Source of the DNA: an uncultured Sutterella sp.
GTDB taxonomy: Bacteria; Pseudomonadota; Gammaproteobacteria; Burkholderiales; Burkholderiaceae_F
Length of the DNA stretch: 29,011 nucleotides
Direction: 5' to 3'
NCBI GenBank assembly: GCA_900767875.1
Contig: CAAGAT010000013.1
Location: 1-29,011 of the forward strand
The notes under the pieces are model-generated. The model saw only the letters and a program-made list of their open reading frames with translations. It was not told where the DNA came from and did not search any database. Positions 1-7,399 of this stretch are shown here, in pieces (positions within the stretch are counted from its first letter, which is position 1; each line of letters begins with the position of its first letter). The position numbers were made by a program, and so were the translations under genes.

Positions 1-56
1 CGCCCAAAATCGCTAAAACAGCCCCTGAATGTCACTTCACCGATTTTTTTACGCCG

Positions 57-79
57 GCGGGGAGCCTCAGGCGCCCCGC
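57..79. other. GC-rich hairpin upstream of the thioredoxin-fold gene
   Basis: GCGGGG (57-62) pairs with CCCCGC (74-79), and GCC (64-66) pairs with GGC (70-72) around a TCA loop. A run of seven T precedes the hairpin and none follows it, so it does not look like a plus-strand terminator. It could be a structured 5' leader or the tail of an upstream unit. Confidence 0.35.
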
Positions 80-130
80 TGACCGGGCCGAAAAGGGTTC
101 ATGCAAAATTCAGGTTAGGGAGTGAAGAAA

Positions 131-466
131 ATGGATACCATGCCCAACATCACGATGGTGACCGACGCCAACTACGAAACGACGGTTGAAAAGAGCGCCA
201 AGCCCGTTCTGCTGGCCATCGGGGCTCAGTGGTGCCCGGACTGCCGCCGTCTGCAGCCCCTGTTCATGCAGTTTGCCGGCCAGTACGCCGACAAGCTCGT
301 GTTCGCCAGCTGCGACTTTGACAACAACCCGGCCATCAAGGAAAAGTTCGACGTGCGTCACATTCCGGTGTTCGTGGTCGTCAAGGACGGCAAGACGGTC
401 GACACCCTGATCGAGCCCAAGAGCATTGCTCCCTTTAAGGAATTCGTCGAAAAGGCCGTGGCCTAA
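131..466 (+). CDS. Thioredoxin-fold protein with CPDC active site
   Basis: A 111-residue cytoplasmic protein of thioredoxin size and fold. The redox motif is WCPDC, the position of WCGPC in thioredoxin, followed by RRLQPLF. The cis-proline region is seen as RHIPVFVVVKDGK and the C-terminal helix as FKEFVEKAV. No signal peptide is present. The ATG at 131 is preferred because AGGGAG (117-122) lies 8 bases upstream; the alternative GTG at 122 overlaps that ribosome site. CPDC is not the standard thioredoxin dipeptide, so the redox potential and partner probably differ from housekeeping TrxA. It may be a thioredoxin-like reductant for a particular client rather than the main thioredoxin. The gene stands alone, followed by a stem-loop and a tRNA gene. 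Confidence 0.85.
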   Translation: MDTMPNITMVTDANYETTVEKSAKPVLLAIGAQWCPDCRRLQPLFMQFAGQYADKLVFASCDFDNNPAIKEKFDVRHIPVFVVVKDGKTVDTLIEPKSIAPFKEFVEKAVA

Positions 467-478
467 GGGGCATATCCA

Positions 479-523
479 AAGAGAGTGCGGGATTTCTAGG
501 ACTAAGGTCCCGCCTCCTCTCTT
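479..523 (+). terminator. Stem-loop after the thioredoxin-fold gene
   Basis: AAGAGAG (479-485) pairs with CTCTCTT (517-523), and GCGGGA (487-492) with TCCCGC (508-513), around a 15-base loop. No T-run follows, so intrinsic termination is uncertain. The 3' arm abuts the -35 box of the tRNA promoter. Confidence 0.4.
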
Positions 524-550
524 GCAAAGCCCGTTTTCCTCGTGCATAAT
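522..550 (+). promoter_or_regulatory. Sigma-70 type promoter of tRNA-Ala
   Basis: The -35 box TTGCAA (522-527) and -10 box CATAAT (545-550) are separated by exactly 17 bases. The mature tRNA begins 43 bases downstream of the -10. The bases after the -10 are GC-rich, as is usual for stable-RNA promoters under stringent control (family knowledge). Confidence 0.7.
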
Positions 551-593
551 GTCCTGCCTCACGGGCAAAAGGCACGTGAAGTGAAAATTCGTT

Positions 594-669
594 GGGGGTG
601 TAGCTCAGCTGGGAGAGCGCTGCGTTCGCAATGCAGAGGTCAGGGGTTCGATCCCCCTCATCTCCACCA
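594..669 (+). tRNA. tRNA-Ala (anticodon CGC)
   Basis: A 76-base tRNA with encoded CCA. The acceptor arm pairs GGGGGTG (594-600) with CATCTCC (659-665), with two G-U pairs. The D-arm begins TAGCTCAG. The anticodon stem CTGCG/TGCAG closes the loop TTCGCAA, giving anticodon CGC, which reads the alanine codon GCG. The T-arm contains GGTTCGATC. It has its own promoter upstream and an intrinsic terminator directly downstream, so it is a monocistronic tRNA gene. Confidence 0.95.
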
Positions 670-676
670 CACAAAA

Positions 677-716
677 GATCCGTTGACGCAATTGGCGTTC
701 AGCGGATTTTTTATTT
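677..716 (+). terminator. Intrinsic terminator of tRNA-Ala
   Basis: The arm starting ATCCGTTGACGC pairs with GCGTTCAGCGGAT across an AATT loop, with one bulge, and is followed by a T-run (707-712) and further T-rich sequence. Confidence 0.8.
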
Positions 717-976
717 TCCGCCTCTTTCCCACCCCAAGTTTCCCTGATTCGGCCGGCTTCATCGGGCATGACGGCCCTGCCGTCGTATGATTGCCGACGA
801 GGATTGCAATGTCCGAGCAAGCGCCAACTCGACTCGGCCCGTCGCCCGCCATGGTCTTGCGGCCTCGGCTCAGCCCTACCCTTTCGCACACTCCCCCGCG
901 GTCCGACCCAAGGCCCGCCGGGGCTGCGCTTTGTTGAAAAAAGCCGCCGAAGGCTAGAATTTCGCCCCTTACCGTC

Positions 977-996
977 CCGTTTTGGGCCTAAAACGG
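977..996. promoter_or_regulatory. Operator-like palindrome CCGTTTT-N6-AAAACGG
   Basis: CCGTTTT (977-983) and AAAACGG (990-996) are perfect inverted 7-mers around GGGCCT; 18 of 20 bases are symmetric. It sits just upstream of a candidate -10 box at 1002 and covers the place where the -35 box would be. That suits a repressor operator for the downstream transporter gene (inference). Confidence 0.45.
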
Positions 997-1007
997 TGTG
1001 GTATAGT
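980..1007 (+). promoter_or_regulatory. Candidate promoter of the NSS transporter gene
   Basis: The -10 box is TATAGT (1002-1007). The best -35 is the weak TTTTGG (980-985) at 16 bases, inside the palindrome. The leader to the GTG start would be about 95 bases. Confidence 0.4.
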
Positions 1008-1107
1008 CAAAGATCGGGTTATTAGTTGAAGGAATCCTCGGCTTTTCCGCTGATGCGGCAAAGTCGTTTTTTCGTTCGAAAAACAGAAGAATTTCGGGAG
1101 AATTCGG

Positions 1108-2505
1108 GTGAGTACACGCCAGACATGGTCAAGCCGCTTGACCTACATTCTGACCGTTGCCGGTGCGACGATCGGCTTCGGCGCCACTTGGCGCTTTCCT
1201 TATCTTGTGGGCCAAAATGGCGGCGGCGCCTATGTGCTCACCTTCATCGCCGTGATGATGCTCGTGGGCATCCCGATCATTCTCGTGGAAAACGTCATCG
1301 GCCGCCGTGCGCAGGCCAACAGCGTGGACGCCTTTGCCCTTGCCGGCCGCGCGCCGGGCTACACCCCGAGCCCCCTGTGGAAGATCTTCGGGTACACGGG
1401 CCTTTTGGGGGCCTTCGGGATCCTGGCTTACTACATGGTCATCGGCGGCTGGGTGATTTCCTACATCTGGCACATTCTTCTGGGCGCCGCGGGCATCTCG
1501 GGCGGCCTGGATCTTTCGAGCCCCATCACCAAGGAAATCACCGAGAGCTTTTACAACGACTCGATTGAAAACTCACCCTGGGACATCACGCTCGCCACGT
1601 TCGCGTTCGTGGCTATCAACTGGGTGATTCTGCGAAAAGGCGTCATTCAGGGCATCGAGCGCTCGGTCAAGTACCTCATGCCGCTGCTGCTGCTGTGCCT
1701 TCTGATCATGGTCGTGCGCAACCTGACCCTTGATAATGCCTGGGAAGGCGTGCGCTTTTACCTGACGCCGGACTTTTCCAAGATCACCCCCAAGCTCTTC
1801 CTCGATGTGCTCGGGCAGGTGTTCTTTGCCCTGTCGCTGGGCTTTGGCGTGATGATCACGCTCTCGTCTCACCTGAGCCAAAAGGAAGACATGGTCAACA
1901 CGGCCGTCATCACGGGCGTGATCAACACCCTGGTGGCCGTCATGGCGGGCTTTATGATCTTCCCGTCGCTCTTTAGCGCCAACCTCGCGCCGGACTCTGG
2001 CCCCTCGCTCGTCTTCAAGTCCCTGCCGATCGCCTTCTCGGAAATGTTCCTGGGCAACTTCTTTGCCATCGTCTTCTTCCTTCTCTTGGTGATCGCGGCC
2101 CTGACGACGTCCCTGACGATTTATCAGGTGATCATCAGCGTGCTCGTCGAGCGCCTGCGCATGAGCCTGGGGCACGCGATCAACATCACGCTCGGCGGCA
2201 TCTTTGTGCTGGGCAACATTCCCTGCATCCTGGCCTACGGGCCCTGGCGCGACGTGCGCATTCTGGATCGCAACATCTTCGACGCCTTTGACTTTGTGAG
2301 CGGCAACATCTGCTTTGTCATCACGGCCCTGGGCGCCACGATCTACGCGGGCTGGATCATGAAGCGCAACGCCATTGACGAAGTCGACAACGGCGGCACG
2401 CTCAAACACACGGCCACGGGCCTGTGGTACGGCGCGGTGCGCTACTTCATTCCCGTGGTGATCATCTCCATCTTCGTGTACGGTCTGCGCGGGTTCTTCG
2501 CCTGA
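1108..2505 (+). CDS. Sodium-dependent amino-acid transporter, NSS/SNF family
   Basis: A 465-residue inner-membrane protein that is hydrophobic throughout, with 11-12 predicted helices, the size of bacterial NSS transporters such as LeuT, MhsT and TnaT. The family signature is clear at the N-terminus: helix 1 with its unwound glycine-rich centre (ATIGFGATWRFPYLV), then GQNGGGAY and helix 2. By family, it imports an amino acid driven by sodium; the substrate cannot be read from sequence. The GTG start at 1108 is supported by GGGAG (1096-1100), 7 bases upstream, and by the family N-terminus WSSRLTYIL. It is monocistronic, with a strong terminator after it. Aromatic amino acids including tryptophan are substrates for some relatives, which may matter given the trp unit in this window, but no direct link is visible. 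Confidence 0.9.
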   Translation: MSTRQTWSSRLTYILTVAGATIGFGATWRFPYLVGQNGGGAYVLTFIAVMMLVGIPIILVENVIGRRAQANSVDAFALAGRAPGYTPSPLWKIFGYTGLLGAFGILAYYMVIGGWVISYIWHILLGAAGISGGLDLSSPITKEITESFYNDSIENSPWDITLATFAFVAINWVILRKGVIQGIERSVKYLMPLLLLCLLIMVVRNLTLDNAWEGVRFYLTPDFSKITPKLFLDVLGQVFFALSLGFGVMITLSSHLSQKEDMVNTAVITGVINTLVAVMAGFMIFPSLFSANLAPDSGPSLVFKSLPIAFSEMFLGNFFAIVFFLLLVIAALTTSLTIYQVIISVLVERLRMSLGHAINITLGGIFVLGNIPCILAYGPWRDVRILDRNIFDAFDFVSGNICFVITALGATIYAGWIMKRNAIDEVDNGGTLKHTATGLWYGAVRYFIPVVIISIFVYGLRGFFA

Positions 2506-2529
2506 CCGCATCCCTGACGATTCGCCCCC

Positions 2530-2564
2530 AAAGAGCTTTCGGTTGACCGCCGAAAGCTCTTTTG
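2530..2564 (+). terminator. Intrinsic terminator of the NSS transporter gene
   Basis: AAAGAGCTTTCGG (2530-2542) is perfectly repeated in inverse at 2550-2562 around a 7-base loop, and ends in TTTT. The stem is 13 bp without mismatch. Confidence 0.9.
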
Positions 2565-2596
2565 CTATCCGAGCACCCCTTCGGTCGTTCGTCCTA

Positions 2597-2624
2597 TTGA
2601 TCTTGAGGGACACGCGGTTATCAT
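2597..2624 (+). promoter_or_regulatory. Candidate promoter of the ABC transporter operon
   Basis: TTGATC (2597-2602) and TATCAT (2619-2624) are separated by 16 bases and lie about 50 bases before the binding-protein start. Confidence 0.5.
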
Positions 2625-2630
2625 ACGAAC

Positions 2631-2652
2631 TCACATTTCGTCACATTTGTGA
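2631..2652. promoter_or_regulatory. TCACATTT direct repeat and TCACATTTGTGA palindrome
   Basis: TCACATTT occurs at 2631 and again at 2641, exactly 10 bases apart; the second copy forms the palindrome TCACA-TT-TGTGA (2641-2652). The site is between the candidate -10 box and the ribosome site, a typical position for a repressor of a metal-uptake operon (inference). It does not resemble a canonical Fur box. Confidence 0.4.
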
Positions 2653-2673
2653 TTTCTCTACGAAAGGCCTGCC

Positions 2674-3807
2674 ATGCGGATCCGCTCTCTTCTTTCCTCT
2701 CTTTCCCATACCCTCTTGGCCCTCACGGGCGCCGCTTTTCTGGCTTCCTCGGCCTGCGCCCTGACGGTCACCGACCTGGAAAACCGCACCGTTGAGGTCA
2801 AAGACAATCCGCAACGCATCGTCGTGGGCAACTACATCCTGAGCTTTCTGATGGTGGGCGGCGCCGAGAGCTTGGGTAAGGTTGTGGCCCTGCCGCAGGA
2901 CGGCTGGGAGGGCATGCGCCTGGGGGAATACACGGTCCTTACCAAAGCCTTTCCGCAGATCAAGGCGATCCCGAGCATCGGCGGCTACCATGACAACATT
3001 CTCAACACCGAGAAAATCATCGCCCTCAAGCCTGACCTGCTGCTCATCAACGGCAGCCAGTACGCCGACAACGAAAAGCGCATTGCGGTTCTCGCGCGCG
3101 CCGGCATCCCGACCGTCGTCATCGACTACCACGCTCTGACGGCCGAAAACCACACCAAGAGCACCGCGATTCTCGGCCGGATCCTTAACCGCGAGAAAAC
3201 GGCCGAGACCCTCAACAGCCGCTACCTTGAGGTGGCGCAAATCGTGCGCGAGCGCCTCGCCAAGCTTCCTGCCGAGCAAAAAGGCCGTCGCGTTTATGCC
3301 GAAACGGGCAGCAAGGGCCCGATGATTTACGGAAACTCCTACAACAAGAGCGTGCTCTGGGGCGGCATTCTCAATCAGCTTGAGGCCACAAGCATTGCCG
3401 CCGACATGAAGCAGCCCTATGGGTCGCTCACCCGCGAATATGTCCTCGCGAAAAACCCGCAGACCGTCATCATCACCGGCAGCATCTGGCAGGGGGCGCA
3501 CGAAACCGATCAGATGCGCATGGGCCTGACCGTTTCCGAAGAGACGGCGCAAAAGCGCCTGGCCGGTTTTGCCGCCCGACCCGAGTGGAAGAACATTGAG
3601 GCCGTCAAAACGGGCGAAATCTACGGCGTGGATCACGGCTCGCTGCGCACCATGGGCGACTACGTCTTTCTCATGTACCTTGCTAAGATCCTCTACCACT
3701 CGACCTTTGCCGACTTCGATCCGCAGGCCGAGTACATGAACTTCTGGAAGACGTATCTGCCGCAGGTCGATCCCGCGGGCACGTTCTTCATCAAACTCAA
3801 GAAGTAA
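2674..3807 (+). CDS. ABC transporter substrate-binding protein (FecB/TroA-like)
   Basis: A 377-residue exported protein of the class III periplasmic binding proteins used by siderophore, haem, cobalamin and metal-chelate importers. A Sec signal peptide occupies about residues 1-29, ending SACA before LTVTD. The mature start, TVTDLENRTVEVKDNPQRIVV, is the standard opening of this family, followed by KPDLLLING in the first lobe and a long linking helix (about 160-200). AAAGG lies 6 bases before the ATG at 2674. It is the first gene of the unit containing the FecCD permease, and its partner ATPase is 3.6 kb downstream. The ligand is unknown; a metal chelate is inferred partly from the His-rich ATPase. 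There is no lipobox, so it should be soluble in the periplasm. Confidence 0.88.
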   Translation: MRIRSLLSSLSHTLLALTGAAFLASSACALTVTDLENRTVEVKDNPQRIVVGNYILSFLMVGGAESLGKVVALPQDGWEGMRLGEYTVLTKAFPQIKAIPSIGGYHDNILNTEKIIALKPDLLLINGSQYADNEKRIAVLARAGIPTVVIDYHALTAENHTKSTAILGRILNREKTAETLNSRYLEVAQIVRERLAKLPAEQKGRRVYAETGSKGPMIYGNSYNKSVLWGGILNQLEATSIAADMKQPYGSLTREYVLAKNPQTVIITGSIWQGAHETDQMRMGLTVSEETAQKRLAGFAARPEWKNIEAVKTGEIYGVDHGSLRTMGDYVFLMYLAKILYHSTFADFDPQAEYMNFWKTYLPQVDPAGTFFIKLKK

Positions 3808-3840
3808 GTCGCTTTTTCCACCCCCAAAGGATCCCGTCCC

Positions 3841-4878
3841 GTGAGCTGCGATCTGCACTACCGCCTCCAAAGCCAACGGCGCCTGACGCGTCTGACCGTG
3901 GGGTTTGCGGGCCTTTTGGCCCTGGCGCTGGCCGACCTCATGACGGGCTCTTCGGGCATGGGACTGCGCGAGGTTGTGGGCGCCATCGCCGCGGGCCCCT
4001 CGTCCGACTCGCTTGAGGCCGTCATCGTCTGGTCGATTCGCCTTCCGATGACCCTCACGGCCCTCTTCGTCGGAGCAGCCCTCTCCGTGGCGGGTCTTCA
4101 GATTCAAAACATCACGGGCAATGCTCTCGCGAGTCCCTCCACCCTGGGCATCTCTTCGGCCGCCGGTTTCGGGGCGGCCGCGGCCATCACGGGCGGCATC
4201 ACGGTTTTCGGGATGCTGTGGCTAGGCACCGCCCTGGCGGCCTTTGCCATGGCCGTGATCGTGTCGGCCGCCATTTATTGGCTGGGCGGGCGGCGGGGCA
4301 TGTCCCCCTCGACGGTGATTCTGGCGGGCATCGTGATGAACTTCTTTTTCATGGCGCTGCAGCAGTTTTTGCAGTACCACGCAAGTCCCGAAGTCGCTCA
4401 GCTCATCAGCGGCTGGACCTTCGGCAACCTCGAGCGCAGCACCTGGACGAGCACGGCGGCGGCCGCCGCCGCGGCCGTGGCCGCCTCGCTTTACCTCATC
4501 GGCCTCTCCTGGCAGCTCACCGCCCTGACGATCGGCGAAGAGCGCGCCCGCAGCCTCGGGGTGCCCGTCAACCGTCTGCGCGTGGTGACCTTTGCCGTGA
4601 GCGCCCTTTTGGTGGCCTGTTCCGTGTCCTTTATCGGCACGATCGGCTTTGTGGGCCTCGTCGCGCCGCACCTGGCCAAGCTCACCTTGGGCGAGGATCA
4701 GCGCTATCTGCTGCCCGGCAGTGTTCTGACGGGCGGCATGCTGATGCTGGCCAGTTCCGTGGCCGCCAAGCTTTTGTCTTCGGGGGCCGTGCTGCCCGTG
4801 GGCATCGTCACGAGCCTCATCGGGGTGCCATTCCTTTTGGTGCTGCTCATTCGCAGCGGCCGCAGGCTCGAAGTCTGA
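3841..4878 (+). CDS. FecCD-family ABC transporter permease
   Basis: A 345-residue inner-membrane protein, the usual size for FecC/BtuC-type permeases with ten helices. Family hallmarks are RLPMTLTALFVGAALSVAGL near residues 65-85, NALASPSTLGISSAAGFGA, and the conserved cytoplasmic EERARSLGVPVNRLR (coupling to the ATPase), followed by GTIGFVGLVAPHLAK. It forms the transmembrane channel of the importer with the binding protein upstream and the ATPase at 7400. The start is GTG at 3841, with AAAGGA at 3826-3831. The 33-base gap after the binding-protein gene indicates co-transcription. The second half of the family's usual gene pair, the ATPase, does not follow directly; three rhamnose-biosynthesis genes intervene. 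Confidence 0.92.
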   Translation: MSCDLHYRLQSQRRLTRLTVGFAGLLALALADLMTGSSGMGLREVVGAIAAGPSSDSLEAVIVWSIRLPMTLTALFVGAALSVAGLQIQNITGNALASPSTLGISSAAGFGAAAAITGGITVFGMLWLGTALAAFAMAVIVSAAIYWLGGRRGMSPSTVILAGIVMNFFFMALQQFLQYHASPEVAQLISGWTFGNLERSTWTSTAAAAAAAVAASLYLIGLSWQLTALTIGEERARSLGVPVNRLRVVTFAVSALLVACSVSFIGTIGFVGLVAPHLAKLTLGEDQRYLLPGSVLTGGMLMLASSVAAKLLSSGAVLPVGIVTSLIGVPFLLVLLIRSGRRLEV

Positions 4879-4950
4879 GGCCTTATTCAAGCCGCCTTCG
4901 CGCTACAGTGTCGGTAAATCCATCCGCCCCTTTTGCCACAGGCATTCGTC

Positions 4951-5523
4951 ATGCAGTTGTTGCCCACCGCCATCCCCGAGGTTCTGCTCCTTGAGCCGCG
5001 CGTCTTTCACGACGCTCGAGGGTATTTCCTCGAGTCCTACAACCGCCGCACTCTGGCGCCCTTGGGCGTCACCTGCGACTTCGTGCAGGACAGCGCCTCG
5101 TTTTCGCACCGCGGCACCCTGCGGGGCCTGCACTTTCAAAAGGCGCCGCACGCTCAGGCCAAACTCGTGCGGGTGGTGGCGGGGAAAATTCTCGACGTGG
5201 CCCTCGACATTCGGGCGGGCTCGCCCACGTTCGGACAGGCTGTGGTCACAGAACTCACAGGAGAGAACAACCGCGCCCTTTTCATTCCCTGGGGGTTTGC
5301 CCACGGCTTTGTCGCCCTGACGGACGCGCATGTGGCCTACAAGACCGACGGCTACTACGCGCCCGAAAGCGAAGGCGCGGTCAATGCCCTCGATGCCGAC
5401 CTGGAGATCGACTGGCAAGTTCCCGCCTGCGCACTCATCGTCTCGCCCAAGGACGCCGCCGCCCGCCCCTGGCAGGCCTACTGCGATGATCCGGCCTTTG
5501 TGTTTGAGGGGACCGCGTCATGA
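4951..5523 (+). CDS. rmlC: dTDP-4-dehydrorhamnose 3,5-epimerase
   Basis: A 190-residue cupin enzyme that epimerises dTDP-4-keto-6-deoxyglucose at C3 and C5, the third step of dTDP-L-rhamnose synthesis. Family features are the N-terminal strand IPEVLLLEPRVFHDARGYFLESYN, LRGLHFQ with the catalytic histidine at about residue 61, and KLVRVVAGKILDVALDIR. The ATG at 4951 gives the normal family N-terminus; an upstream TTG at 4933 is unlikely. The ribosome site is weak. The stop overlaps the start of rmlD by ATGA, so translation is coupled. It lies 72 bases after the FecCD permease; a weak -10-like TACAGT is at 4904. Confidence 0.93.
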   Translation: MQLLPTAIPEVLLLEPRVFHDARGYFLESYNRRTLAPLGVTCDFVQDSASFSHRGTLRGLHFQKAPHAQAKLVRVVAGKILDVALDIRAGSPTFGQAVVTELTGENNRALFIPWGFAHGFVALTDAHVAYKTDGYYAPESEGAVNALDADLEIDWQVPACALIVSPKDAAARPWQAYCDDPAFVFEGTAS

Positions 5524-6344
5524 TTCTGATCACCGGAGCCGACGGACAGCTCGGGCAGGCACTGGCGCGCACGTGCGCCACGCGCGGCCTCTGCTTTGAG
5601 GCCCTAAGCCGTCGAGAACTCGATATCTGCGATCGTAAGGCCGTCGAGCGCCTTGTGAAGAGAAACGCGTTTGAAGCCGTGATCAACGCCGCGGCCTACA
5701 CGGCCGTCGATGCGGCCGAAAGCCGCCCCGGGGAAGCCTACGCCGTCAACGCCTATGGGCCATGGCTGCTCGCGCAAACGGGCGTGCCCATCCTTCACGT
5801 CTCGACCGACTACGTCTTTGACGGCAAGGCTCACACGCCGTATGAAACCGACGCGCCCGCGCGCCCCTTGAGCATGTATGGTCTGAGCAAACGCGCCGGC
5901 GAGACCGCCCTCTTGGAAGGCGGCTTTTCGGGGGCGATCGTGCGCACGGCCTGGGTCTACGACAAGCGGCCGGGCACCAAAAACTTTTATCAGAGCATCG
6001 CTCGCCTGGCCCGCGAAAGAAGCGAGCTGCGCGTCGTCTCCGACCAGATGGGCGCACCCACCCTCACGGACGATCTGGCACAGGGCTTGCTCGAGCTTTT
6101 GGCAAAAGGCGCGCACCGCCGCCCCATGCACCTTGTGCACTTTACGAACGCGGGCGTGTGCTCGCGCTTTGACTTTGCCCGCGCGATCGTGGAACACTTG
6201 GGATTGAACTGCAGCGTGCTGCCCTGCGCCACGAACGAGTTTCCCGCGCCGGCCGCACGGCCCGCCTACAGCGCTCTGTCGCTCGAAAGCCTCGCTCCCT
6301 ACGGGATCACCCCGCGGCACTGGCTCGACGCCCTCAAGGAATGA
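5520..6344 (+). CDS. rmlD: dTDP-4-dehydrorhamnose reductase
   Basis: A 274-residue short-chain dehydrogenase-like enzyme that makes dTDP-L-rhamnose by NADPH reduction of the 4-keto sugar. It shows the Rossmann motif GADGQLG (6-12), HVSTDYVFDGK, and the catalytic Y-x3-K in MYGLSKRAGE. The region between the cofactor domain and HVSTDYVFDG (AVNAYGPWLLAQTGVP) looks several residues shorter than in typical family members, a small deletion of unknown effect. The start overlaps the rmlC stop (ATGA), and its own stop overlaps an ATG at 6341, so the three genes form a tight translational unit. Confidence 0.93.
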   Translation: MILITGADGQLGQALARTCATRGLCFEALSRRELDICDRKAVERLVKRNAFEAVINAAAYTAVDAAESRPGEAYAVNAYGPWLLAQTGVPILHVSTDYVFDGKAHTPYETDAPARPLSMYGLSKRAGETALLEGGFSGAIVRTAWVYDKRPGTKNFYQSIARLARERSELRVVSDQMGAPTLTDDLAQGLLELLAKGAHRRPMHLVHFTNAGVCSRFDFARAIVEHLGLNCSVLPCATNEFPAPAARPAYSALSLESLAPYGITPRHWLDALKE

Positions 6345-6346
6345 TC

Positions 6347-7375
6347 ATGGCCTTTGACCGCACCCTTTTGATCACGGGCGGCGCAGGTTTCATCGGCGCC
6401 AACTTCGTCACGTACTTTGCCCGCCGCTACCCCAACTATCGGCTGCTCGATTTGGATGCCCTCACGTACGCGGCCGACCGCCGCGCCTTTGAAGCGCAGC
6501 AGTCCCTGCCCAACGTCGTCACGATTGCCGGCGACATCCGCAACGCCTCGTACCTGGCCAATCTGCTGGAAACCTGGCGCGTCACGGGCATCATCCACTT
6601 TGCCGCCGAAAGCCATGTGGACAATTCGATCACCGATCCGCTGCGCTTCGTGGACACCAACGTCAACGGCACGGTGGCGCTTTTAAACGAAGCGCTCCGA
6701 TACTGGAGGGCTGCGGGCCTGATGGAGACGGCGCGCTTTCACCACATCTCCACCGACGAGGTCTACGGATCCCTGGGCAGCACGGGCTTTTTCACCGAGT
6801 CAAGCCCCTACGCGCCCAACGGCCCCTATTCGGCGAGCAAAGCAGCGAGCGACCACCTCGTGCGCGCCTACTGCCGCACGTACGGCCTTAACGCCACCAT
6901 TTCCAACTGCTCGAACAACTACGGGCCGCACCAGCACCGCGAAAAGCTCATCCCGACGATCATCGCCAAGTGCCTCTCGCACGAGGCCATTCCCATCTAC
7001 GGCACGGGCAGCAACATCCGCGACTGGATCTGGGTCGAAGACCACTGCCGCGCGGTCGACCTGATATTCCATAAGGGCCGCATGGGCGAGAGCTACAACG
7101 TGGGCGCGCACACGGAAAAGACCAATCTGCAGATGGTCGCGGCCGTCTGCGGCCTATTGGACCGCCTGCGCCCGTGGGCCGGTCACCGCTATGTGGACCT
7201 CATGCGCTTTGTGACCGACCGCCCCGGGCACGATTTCCGCTACGCCATCGACGCCGGCAAGATTGCACGCGAGCTCGGTTGGAAGCCCCTCTCCGGCTTT
7301 GAAGAGGGGCTCGAGAAAACCGTGCGCTGGTACCTCGAAGAGCGCCCCGATCGGCTCCTGCCCGAGGCTCGATAA
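6347..7375 (+). CDS. rmlB: dTDP-glucose 4,6-dehydratase
   Basis: A 342-residue extended SDR enzyme that converts dTDP-glucose to dTDP-4-keto-6-deoxyglucose. It has GGAGFIG (NAD binding), HFAAESHVDNSI, the catalytic HISTDEVYGSLG (Thr-Asp-Glu), and YSASKAASDHLVRAY with the active-site Tyr and Lys, then NNYGPHQHREKLIP. I chose the ATG at 6347 because AAGGA (6336-6340) lies 6 bases upstream; the ATG at 6341 overlaps the rmlD stop but abuts the ribosome site. The first enzyme of the pathway, RmlA thymidylyltransferase, is not in this window. The gene is followed 24 bases later by the ABC ATPase. Confidence 0.95.
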   Translation: MAFDRTLLITGGAGFIGANFVTYFARRYPNYRLLDLDALTYAADRRAFEAQQSLPNVVTIAGDIRNASYLANLLETWRVTGIIHFAAESHVDNSITDPLRFVDTNVNGTVALLNEALRYWRAAGLMETARFHHISTDEVYGSLGSTGFFTESSPYAPNGPYSASKAASDHLVRAYCRTYGLNATISNCSNNYGPHQHREKLIPTIIAKCLSHEAIPIYGTGSNIRDWIWVEDHCRAVDLIFHKGRMGESYNVGAHTEKTNLQMVAAVCGLLDRLRPWAGHRYVDLMRFVTDRPGHDFRYAIDAGKIARELGWKPLSGFEEGLEKTVRWYLEERPDRLLPEAR

Positions 7376-7399
7376 CGACTGAGGATGCAAAGGAGCACC

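Larger units (their letters stand above)
717..1107. other. 391-base intergenic region before the NSS transporter gene
   Basis: No convincing gene is seen; the open frames here lack ribosome sites and recognisable motifs. The right part holds a 20-base near-palindrome and a candidate -10 box (listed separately), so the last 130 bases are probably promoter and 5' leader. I see nothing interpretable in 717-975. Confidence 0.5.

Noticed and set aside
122..130. GTG start for the thioredoxin-fold gene
   Set aside because: It overlaps the AGGGAG ribosome site, which is correctly spaced for the ATG at 131.
542..790. 82-codon plus-strand frame running through the tRNA-Ala gene
   Set aside because: It translates the tRNA and its terminator; not a protein gene.
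2641..4107. 488-codon open frame on the minus strand over the ABC binding protein and permease
   Set aside because: Low-information His/Arg/Gly-rich translation, no ribosome site or motif, and fully opposite two well-supported genes; a GC-bias shadow.
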